From NCBI GenBank assembly GCA_000708835.1, contig DF237851.1:1-24641 (forward strand): a DNA stretch of 24,641 nucleotides, read 5' to 3'. This document shows positions 19,001-24,641 of the stretch, in pieces. The translations under genes were made by a program, and so were the position numbers. The notes beneath the pieces were generated by a model. That model was given only the letters and a program-made list of their open reading frames with translations. It ran no database searches and was not told where the DNA came from. Numbering within the stretch: position 1 is the stretch's first letter; each line of letters begins with the position of its first letter. The DNA comes from Klebsormidium nitens (Eukaryota > Streptophyta > Klebsormidiophyceae > Klebsormidiales > Klebsormidiaceae).

Positions 19001-21739
19001 CTCTTTCCTTACGTGACCTCAATCCGACATTGGTTGGGATGTACTCCTCTCTTGTGTCCGAACTTCGACTTCTTGAGAGCCCTACCGAAATCGCAATCCG
19101 AATGGTGTCCGCTGATGCTGTGTCCGAGTGTCCAAGTTTTTGGATATGGGTTTGGAGTCAGCAACCCGAGATGACGTCAGCAGCCCCCCGCCCTCGCTCA
19201 CTCGGCTCCAGTTGACAGCTTGCGTCGTCTCCGTGTGTCCTTTTGGGCCAGCAATCAATTTGACGGCGGCAGCGATTGCGCCATAATCTCTTGCAAAACC
19301 AACTGTCTGCTTTGCATCTTGTGTCCGAGTGTCCGCCTTTTGTGCACATCTTTCTCTTAGCAGCTCGGTGTGACAACAGCAGTTACCTCAGCCGATGAGC
19401 CTTCCTTCGTTTGCACGTAGATCAATGGGCATCATGGCCCAGTTTTCTCCACAATGAAGCTTGACTTTTCGAAGCGGCTAGAGAAGTGACACCTTTCCTC
19501 TTCTTTCTGACTGCAGGATCTGGTATGATTCGGAGGGCAAGACTTGGTGGATATGGGATGGGAAGCGCTTCAAGCAGGCTGCAATCGAGACGGTCAGATA
19601 TATCTGCATTCATCAGCTGAGCACCGTTTACGGTCGAGTTCGAGCAGAATTGAAGGAGCAGATAGATGAGACCGTCGACGAGAAAGAGAAGAAGCTGCTG
19701 AGCAAGCGTCTCGACAAAGTGAGACGCTACTACGACGCTGGTGAGATCGGCTCGACCTTGTCGATCATGGCAGGGGAGATGGCCCTGGATTTGGTGGGGG
19801 AGCTGGATGCCAACCCGGACATCCTGAACGTTCAGAACGGGGTCATCAGCCTGCGCACTGGCCAGCTCGACATTCACAGGCCGGAGTACTTGTGCACCAA
19901 GCTAGCTGACGTCAACTTCAAGGTGCGCTTCAAGTTTTTGGATTGTGATGTCGTTTTTGTGCAGCTGTTGAGACACATACCGCCAGCGTGTTGGTTGACT
20001 AAAGAGAAGAGGTCACCTCAGAGCCTCTTCTTGCTGATATCAACGTCCATGAAACTTCTCGAAATCACATTGACAGATTGAGGGATTTCTTTCCTGAAAC
20101 CTTGTGGCCTTTGTGAAATGTTGAAGTCTTGAGGCTGCCACCTCAGGGATTACTTTGCACGTTCTAGCTTGATCATGTCCTAGCAAGCTGAGATGCCATG
20201 CAAAGTAGTGTGCAGCAAGGACTTGATGCTTTCTGCATTGTGGCCTTGGAAGTAAGCAGATCAGAAGAAGCTCCGGACGACCCGTTCCTTGCAGGGGCTC
20301 AGTCATCCGACCCCCACCATCCGCGATTTCCTGGCCGACATCTTCAACGGCGACCAAGCACTCATTGAGTTCATGCAGAGGCTATGGGGGTACGCCATAA
20401 ACGGGCGGATCAGCGAGGAGATCATTGTGTTCTTACTCGGAAGCGGCGGTAGGTCGCTCACGTTAAAACCGCTCTGATTGCTCTTGTTTGGGCGTCTCTT
20501 TGTTCAACCGTCCAGGGATCCCCGTTTTCGAAAGCAACCCAATGAGACAGCAGTCTTCAGCCATCCCCTCAAGGTCTGCTGCGATTGATAGCGTGCAAGC
20601 GTCCGAGTGTCCGCGCTCCGTGCTTACCTTCTCGAAGGGCCTCCTTTTGGTGACGTCAGCAACCATGCCGCCCAATAGCTTCTAGGTGTCCGAGTGTTTG
20701 AGCACTCTGCCCGCCTCTTGGAAGATACTCCTTCCAGATGACGTCATCAACCATCACACCCAAAATTCGCTCTTGATAGCTTCCAAGTGTCCGAGGTTTT
20801 TGAGCTCTGTGCCCACTTTTAAAAGATAGGGGTTTCAGCAGGCAGTCTGACTACTCACCCTGCTCTACTTGATGTGCAGGGAATGGCAAGGGGGTCTGCA
20901 AGGAGATGCTCGAGAATACGCTGGGCGAGTACTACGGAGTGATGGCCAAGGACGCTGTGGTGAAGCCTCCCGGGCAGCGACCCCCCACCAAGGGTGCTGC
21001 CACGGGCTACCTCGCCGAATTGAAGGGCTTCCGGGTTGCTATCACGGACGAGACGAGCCCGGGCGAGCGCGTTGATCTCGGGCTCGTCCTCATGATGACC
21101 GGCGGGGGAAAGCAGAGTTTTCGAAACCTCTTCGAGAAAAACGCTACGATCCGCTTTACCCATACGCCTTTCATCCAAACCAACTACGATCCTGAGATCC
21201 CCCCGACCCTGGCGAAGCAGGCCAACATTGACCGCCGCCTCATCGTGGTTCGATTCCCAAACGAGTACGTGTCTGAGAACAAGTTCGACGAAACGAACCC
21301 TAGCCATAGGCTCGTGGATGGCAGTCTGAAGCAGCGGATGCAGACGCCAGCGGTCTGTGAAGAGTTCCTCACGTTCTTGGTCCAAGGGAGCTGCGCTTGG
21401 TACGAGGACCCCACGGTCTTGCGCCGGCACCCGCCGGCCGTTCAGGCGGCCTCGATGGCGTGGCTGCAGCGTGGAGACAAGCTGCAGACCTTCCTGCAGT
21501 CGGAGCACTGCGTCCTGGACGCAGCTGACACGCCCGACGCCACAAAGACCGTCACGTGGGAGGACGAATTCTGGAGACAGTTCCAGTTGTTTGCAGGGCT
21601 GAAGATTGCCAAGGAGGAGTTGGCTAAGCAGATGCGGGAGAAAGGGTATGGGAGAACGAAGCGCGCTGGGCGTTTCACCGGTGATCTCGCTTCTCAGCGG
21701 AGCTCGTGCTATGTAGGCTTCAAGTGCGAGTACGATTGA
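13023..21739 (+). CDS. Prim-Pol / zinc / D5_N / SF3 helicase fusion protein, ten exons
   Basis: Exons: 13023-13103, 13620-13862, 14157-14300, 15411-16031, 16677-16940, 17169-17824, 18442-18930, 19517-19922, 20295-20448, 20880-21739; all GT-AG, phases agree, about 1305 residues. Residues 1 to ~450 are disordered: acidic, with basic clusters (LKRRAP, NRRRR) and a twice-repeated EPEDDGWSD. Prim-Pol domain (about 455-665): FDVD (17433-17444), GKHLFF, and WDMRGEGGMIFVGPS, the three catalytic motifs of AEP primases. A zinc motif C-x5-H...C-x4-C follows (about 737-768), as in primase C-terminal regions. D5_N: ILNVQNGVISLRTGQL. SF3 helicase: Walker A GSGGNGKG, Walker B AITDET, motif C FIQTNYDPEI, arginine finger DRRLIVVRFP. 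Expected role: primer synthesis plus unwinding at a fork. The start at 13023 is the first ATG after a possible acceptor; an upstream exon is possible. Exon two could instead begin at 13591, but that phase does not fit exon one. Introns hold repeats, unlike any virus gene. Confidence 0.88.
13117..13560 (+). repeat. Tandem array of the TGTCCGAG/TGACGTCA repeat, interrupted by the gap
   Basis: Copies start near 13117, 13229 and 13454, with a partial one at about 13562. Each carries GTTGATGGYGCAGACTCTG, TGTCCGAGTGTCCGAGC, a CTTTTC-GAG block and TGAYGTCAGCACC, with a unit of roughly 110 bases. The array lies in the first intron of the primase-helicase gene. Confidence 0.8.
13314..13454. other. Assembly gap (141 N)
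   Basis: The run of N begins just after one repeat unit ends in GTCAGCACCC and stops where another begins with AGTTGATGG. The gap therefore most likely replaces one or more collapsed tandem units; its true length is unknown, and an exon inside it cannot be excluded. Confidence 0.95.
13970..14060 (-). repeat. TGACGTCA/CGGACAC repeat, inverted copy
   Basis: It reads GCTGACGTCACGAATGAGGC, then CAGAAGGTAGGTCACAAACT and CGGACACCCGGACAGGGGTG, the reverse complement of the unit arrayed at 13117-13560. It lies in the intron between 13862 and 14157. Confidence 0.75.
14400..14680 (+). repeat. Degenerate ~20-25-bp minisatellite in an intron
   Basis: About ten to twelve units based on TGTCCGGCTGCCCAGAGAT follow one another (for example 14427, 14467, 14528, 14550, 14590, 14608, 14630). 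The array lies in the 1110-bp intron 14301-15410 of the primase-helicase gene and creates spurious open frames on both strands. Confidence 0.65.
14935..15330 (-). repeat. Cluster of four inverted TGACGTCA/CGGACAC repeat copies
   Basis: Copies lie at about 14945-15000 (partial), 15033-15095, 15145-15210 and 15259-15325. The last three each have CTGACGTCAC, a GCCYGAGC-type middle block, and CGGACACTCRGACAG. They sit upstream of the acceptor at 15410. Confidence 0.8.
16093..16400 (+). repeat. ~306-bp dispersed element, copy 2
   Basis: Full-length match to 12336-12641 in the same orientation. It occupies most of the intron 16032-16676 of the primase-helicase gene. Its minus strand keeps a short peptide-like stretch (HFFWARNQALMQSA here, HFFWARNRALMKSA in copy 1). 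Confidence 0.75.
17940..18375 (+). repeat. Degenerate ~24-bp minisatellite filling an intron
   Basis: Around eighteen imperfect units of the form RGSCTGTTTTGGGGCCGYAGTC succeed each other across the intron 17825-18441, between the Prim-Pol and zinc-motif exons. Examples start at 17967, 17991, 18015, 18039, 18176, 18201, 18265 and 18335. Confidence 0.7.
19098..19375 (+). repeat. Two TGTCCGAGTGTCC repeat copies in an intron
   Basis: TGTCCGAGTGTCCAAG is at about 19121 with its TGACGTCAGCA at 19172, and a second TGTCCGAGTGTCCGCC is at about 19322 with a degraded right half. Both lie in the intron 18931-19516. Confidence 0.7.
20449..20879 (+). repeat. Intron splitting the Walker A motif, with three TGACGTCA-family repeats
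   Basis: The intron begins GGCG|GTAGGT and ends TGTGCAG, in phase 1, and separates GSG from GNGKG of the SF3 Walker A loop. It holds repeat copies at about 20598-20675, 20690-20760 and 20790-20850 (TGTCCGAG blocks; TGACGTCA at 20652 and 20739). Confidence 0.8.
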
Positions 21740-21760
21740 CACGCGTCCACCTTGTAAAAG

Positions 21761-22140
21761 CCAGTTGCTTGCTTGTTCCATGAGGCTTGCTTCGATGAGA
21801 AGAATTGTACATAGACTGATTGCCCACCTCTTGAAAGAATAGGCCATTAGGGGCGAGCAGAATTGAGAAGCATTTTTCCGTCGTAAGAACCAGTCGCTTG
21901 CTTTCAAGTTTCTTCCACTAGTCTTGCATTGACCGTTGGGTAGAACTGTACATAAGTTATTGTTTTCTGCCGACCTTTCAGAGAGTAGGCTTTAGGTACG
22001 TGTTACGATTGAGAGGCCTTTCCACGAAAACGAAAAAAACAAGTCGCTTGCTGTTCCGTTAGTGGTGCTTTGTTGAATAGTATTGTATACAAGGTAGATC
22101 AGGTGCCCACCTTTGTGGAGGTAGCATAAATGATGCTCTA
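21761..22140 (+). repeat. Three tandem units of a 130-150-bp repeat after the primase-helicase gene
   Basis: Units start at 21761, 21890 and 22040 with CAGTYGCTTGCTT, followed by a GTACATA or GTATACA block and a GCCCACCT-TTC-AGA-AGGC block. The last block resembles the middle of the TGACGTCA-family repeat, so the two may be related. Confidence 0.65.
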
Positions 22141-22321
22141 GCTAACAAGTCCTTTGGCTCGTGGCCGTTTGCGTATATGGTCACATATGTTACCAAGCAT
22201 GCTGTTTGTACAAAATCCAACCGTATGATGCATGTCATTCATGGAAGCCGGTAGCAATTTGTAGTTCAATACACAGGGGCATACTACACTAGTATGACGG
22301 TGAATATGGATGAAAGGCGGA

Positions 22322-22505
22322 ATGGCTGCTGACGTCATGAAAAGAGGACCTTCTGAGAAGGTATGCACAGGTCTCGGACACTTGGACGCAAGCTTAGCCA
22401 CCATCAACTACAGCAGATACATATTGCTAGTGGACTGGCTGCTGACGTCATGAAAAGGGGACCTTCCGAAAAGGTCTGCGCAAATCTCGGACACTTGGAC
22501 GCACG
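22322..22505 (-). repeat. Two inverted TGACGTCA-family repeats, nearly identical to each other
   Basis: GGCTGCTGACGTCATGAAAA occurs at 22324 and 22437 and each is followed by GGACCTTC, then GGTMTGCRCA and CTCGGACACTTGGACGCA. The spacing is 113 bases, and they lie just upstream of the gene at 22606. Confidence 0.8.
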
Positions 22506-22605
22506 CGACTTTCCACGAAATGTCGCTGGCCTCTAAAGGTGAAGCGAGCGGCCCGTCACTCTCGTCTGTTGATCCTTACTAAGAATCGCATCGAGGCTTA
22601 GAAGA

Positions 22606-23914
22606 ATGCGAAATGAACAATCATACAGAATCGAGCGGTCTAAGCACGAGATGGCGGACCCCAGCATCGCTTCGCTGCATCATTCCGCTGTGCCCGAAGT
22701 ATCTAGACAACAATGGGAGAGGCGGAACAACCGCTACGTTTGCCTTGAAAATCATTCGGATCGACATGAAGGAGCGTGCAGTAGGGACTTTGCGTCGAAG
22801 CAAGCTCTCGAGGTCCACCGCGCAAGGACCGGTTGCGAGCCAGCAAAGCTGCCCATCGAGCGTCGCATCTCTAGGTTGCGAGGCTTGAGCCCTGATGAAG
22901 CCCATCGCATGAAGCAGCGAAGCAATCATGCTGCAGTTGCGAAGTACCGAGATACCTTGAAGGGAAAGTGGGCCACCTTCAGAGCCCGCCATATGGCAAA
23001 GTACCGCGATCTCTCGTTGAAAGCCGTACCGGCGCCCCCAGAGCCCGAGGCACCGCCCTACATGTGGCCGCCAATCTCGTGGCTTCTGGCAGACGCTCAG
23101 TTCACCCCCAACGAGGTGAAGGCGCGGTTCGCTTCAGGTAACATCCAACTGAGCCACTCGACCTGGTCCCTGAGGTTTCACCCGGATAAGGTTCAGGTGA
23201 GATGGTCTAAGCCCTGCCTTCATAGACCCGTGGCCATCAAACAAATGACTAAAGATAGTGTACATCTTTGCTCATTGTGACGCTCAAATTGTATTCAAGT
23301 CCCATTCCTATCATGCGGCCATCAGAAAGATGTCTGAGTATAGTGTACATCTTTGCTCATTATGATGCTTAAAGTGTACATCAAGTCACATTCCTATCAT
23401 GCGATCCTTTGATTAGTGTACATCTTTGCTCATTTGGATGCTTGAAGTGTACATAGATGCTTATTTAAAGTTGTGAGAAATACCACGGTGGCCAACAAGT
23501 CCTCGTTCTTTGTGATAACAGGAGAGAAGCCCGCACCATTTGGAAGACTTTGGACGACACTACATCCACGAGCTACGCAAGCTTGGGAGGGAGAGCGCGG
23601 GACCAAGTTCTCTTAACGCTGTACAAGCTCTCTATGCCACCGAGCTGTTTGCGCCTCTAAACGATCGCTTCAAGCAAGGCCTCAACGCTCAAAAAGCAGG
23701 AGGCATGCTCTGGAAGGCGTGGCTCAACGTGGAGGTTGCACTCGTTACAGATTACGTGGTCTATCTTCTGAGGGTTGCAGAGTTCGAGGAGCGGGTCCTG
23801 CAACGTGCAAGCACTACAGAGTTGCTTAACGCAGCTCGAGGAGCTTGGGTTGAAAGACAGCTAGAGGTGCAGTTTTTGAAGTCGAAGGCATATCGAAGGT
23901 ACCACGAGCCGTAG
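22606..23914 (+). CDS. C2HC-type finger protein with HPD motif, two exons; function unknown
   Basis: Exons 22606-23196 and 23522-23914 join in phase 0 (GTTCAG|GTGAGA to AACAG|GAGAGA), giving 327 residues. The N-terminal region has C46, C58, H71 and C77 around a DFASKQALEVH stretch, like a C2HC or irregular C2H2 finger. A basic helical region (MKQRSNHAAVAKYRDTLKGKW) and a Pro-rich linker follow. Exon one ends in LRFHPDKVQ, which matches the helix II/HPD turn of J-domains; exon two starts with ERSPHHLEDFG and is helical (ALYATELFAPLNDRFKQGLN). The HPD resemblance suggests, but does not prove, a divergent J-like domain. I do not recognise the family. It follows the primase-helicase gene on the same strand, but 870 bases of repeats separate them. 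Confidence 0.65.
23256..23460 (+). repeat. Three ~80-bp tandem units with TGTACATCTTTGCTCAT in an intron
   Basis: GTGTACATCTTTGCTCATT recurs at 23258, 23344 and 23417. Each is followed by a GATGCTTRAAGTGTACAT-like block, and the first two also by CATTCCTATCATGCG. The array makes up most of the 325-bp intron 23197-23521. Confidence 0.75.
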
Positions 23915-23991
23915 TATCGAGGCCCTTCACCGATTTCGTCACCTCTTCACCAACTTCGTCTTGACAATCTGCACAATTTCGCTTCTTAAAT

Positions 23992-23997
23992 AATAAA
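23992..23997 (+). terminator. Candidate AATAAA polyadenylation signal
   Basis: AATAAA lies 78 bases after the stop of the gene ending at 23914 and only 20 bases before the next ATG. If used, transcription units would nearly touch. Confidence 0.3.
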
Positions 23998-24016
23998 GCA
24001 AGTGGAATTGAATGCC

Positions 24017-24571
24017 ATGGACTCGATTGTTCGTTATCAACCGAAAGACCGAGCTGCAGTGATTGAATTGGACAATCAAGTACATAAGTCCGTGAGGTCG
24101 GCCATCATCCGTTGCTATAAAGATCTAGGCACCACAAACACTTATCTTGACATCGGAACTCTAGCAGGCTTGAGAGCCTTGACCCCACCACACAATCTGG
24201 CCCGTGTCACTCAAAGAGTTGTGAGGTCATTAAATGCAGAAGGTTTTCGTGCATTTCAGGACACGTCCGACTTACATGGCCCTACTCTGTATACCGTCTT
24301 CGTCGATTGGAGAAGCGCATTGAAAAGCGCAAGAAAGGCAGAGCGGAAGGCCCACTACCGGGCTCGAAATGTAAACGCCGATGCCTTAGAACGGAGGAAT
24401 CTCCCTTCGAGGCAGAGTCATCGCAATCTTGAGTGCACGGCAGCTGGAGGTGGCGTTGATGATTGGGAGAACGAGGACATGGAAGTATTATTGCTGGACT
24501 GGCTCGCTAATCCGGCAAAGATTCGTAATAAGCAGAGCAACGAAGAGAATGTGCCCCTTTTGAAAAAATGA
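24017..24571 (+). CDS. Hypothetical protein, 184 residues
   Basis: The start is the ATG at 24017 in a GCCATGG context; an in-frame GTG at 24002 is less likely. The first ~105 residues look folded (SVRSAIIRCYKDLGTTNTYLD, then VTQRVVRSLNAEGFRAF). A basic helix (SARKAERKAHYRARN) and an acidic tail (DDWENEDMEVLLLDWL) follow. No known family, signal peptide or membrane segment is recognised. It lies 102 bases after the preceding same-strand gene, so the two could share transcription or the ATG could belong to a downstream exon of a longer gene. Confidence 0.5.
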   Translation: MDSIVRYQPKDRAAVIELDNQVHKSVRSAIIRCYKDLGTTNTYLDIGTLAGLRALTPPHNLARVTQRVVRSLNAEGFRAFQDTSDLHGPTLYTVFVDWRSALKSARKAERKAHYRARNVNADALERRNLPSRQSHRNLECTAAGGGVDDWENEDMEVLLLDWLANPAKIRNKQSNEENVPLLKK

Positions 24572-24641
24572 ATGCCCTTAGAATGCCCAATGAATGAAAA
24601 GTGTACAGCGATATTCACGTTTTCTAGATTAATCACTTTTC

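Larger units (their letters stand above)
21740..22605. other. Intergenic region made mostly of repeats
   Basis: It lies between the stop of the primase-helicase gene and the ATG at 22606. It contains the 130-150-bp tandem repeat and two inverted TGACGTCA-family copies, listed separately. A TGTAA word at 21773, about 35 bases past the stop, is a possible chlorophyte-type polyadenylation signal. No gene is seen. Confidence 0.6.

Noticed and set aside
1-24641. Complete endogenous giant virus or polinton
   Set aside because: Only primase-helicase-type genes are visible; no major capsid, packaging ATPase, protease, integrase or family B polymerase was found.

Overview
The window reads as eukaryotic nuclear DNA. 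Several proteins can only be read through by joining exons at clean GT-AG junctions (donors GTGAGT, GTGAGC or GTAAGC; acceptors mostly GCAG), the spacers are long and repeat-rich, and there is a plant/alga-type transposase. I lean towards a green-lineage genome (streptophyte alga or similar), but nothing here fixes the organism. A 141-base run of N (13314-13454) marks an assembly gap.

Layout. (1) 1-1320, + strand: 3' part of an intronless D5-like SF3 helicase, cut by the window edge. (2) 1728-6636, - strand: a KDZ/Zisupton-like transposase gene in about five exons, with a SWIM-like zinc motif and the D...D...E catalytic residues present, but needing two single-base frame corrections, both at runs of four G; a TATA box lies upstream, and a repeat-and-hairpin region beyond it. 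(3) 8364-9999, + strand: a two-exon gene of unknown function with a possible PD-(D/E)XK nuclease core, also broken at a G run. (4) 10000-13019: no convincing gene, several repeats. (5) 13023-21739, + strand: the main gene, ten exons, about 1305 residues. It has a long disordered acidic/Pro-rich N-terminus with nuclear-localisation-like basic clusters, then an archaeo-eukaryotic Prim-Pol domain, a zinc-binding motif, D5_N and an SF3 helicase. All the catalytic motifs I can name are intact. (6) 22606-23914, + strand: a two-exon C2HC-finger/HPD-motif protein of unknown role. (7) 24017-24571, + strand: a single-exon unknown protein.

The replication-type genes have the domain order of giant-virus (NCLDV) and polinton-like-virus primase-helicases, but the main one carries nine spliceosomal introns. 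It could be a domesticated viral replicase or the replicase of an unrecognised nuclear mobile element. No capsid, packaging ATPase, integrase or DNA polymerase B is visible, so a complete virus or polinton is not supported.

The non-coding part is unusually structured. A dispersed short repeat carries the palindrome TGACGTCA plus tandem TGTCCGAG blocks (TGACGTCA occurs 12 times, against about 0.4 expected by chance). TGTACA-bearing repeats fill introns of three unrelated genes. A ~306-bp element is present twice. Two introns of the primase-helicase gene are made largely of degenerate ~20-25-bp minisatellites.
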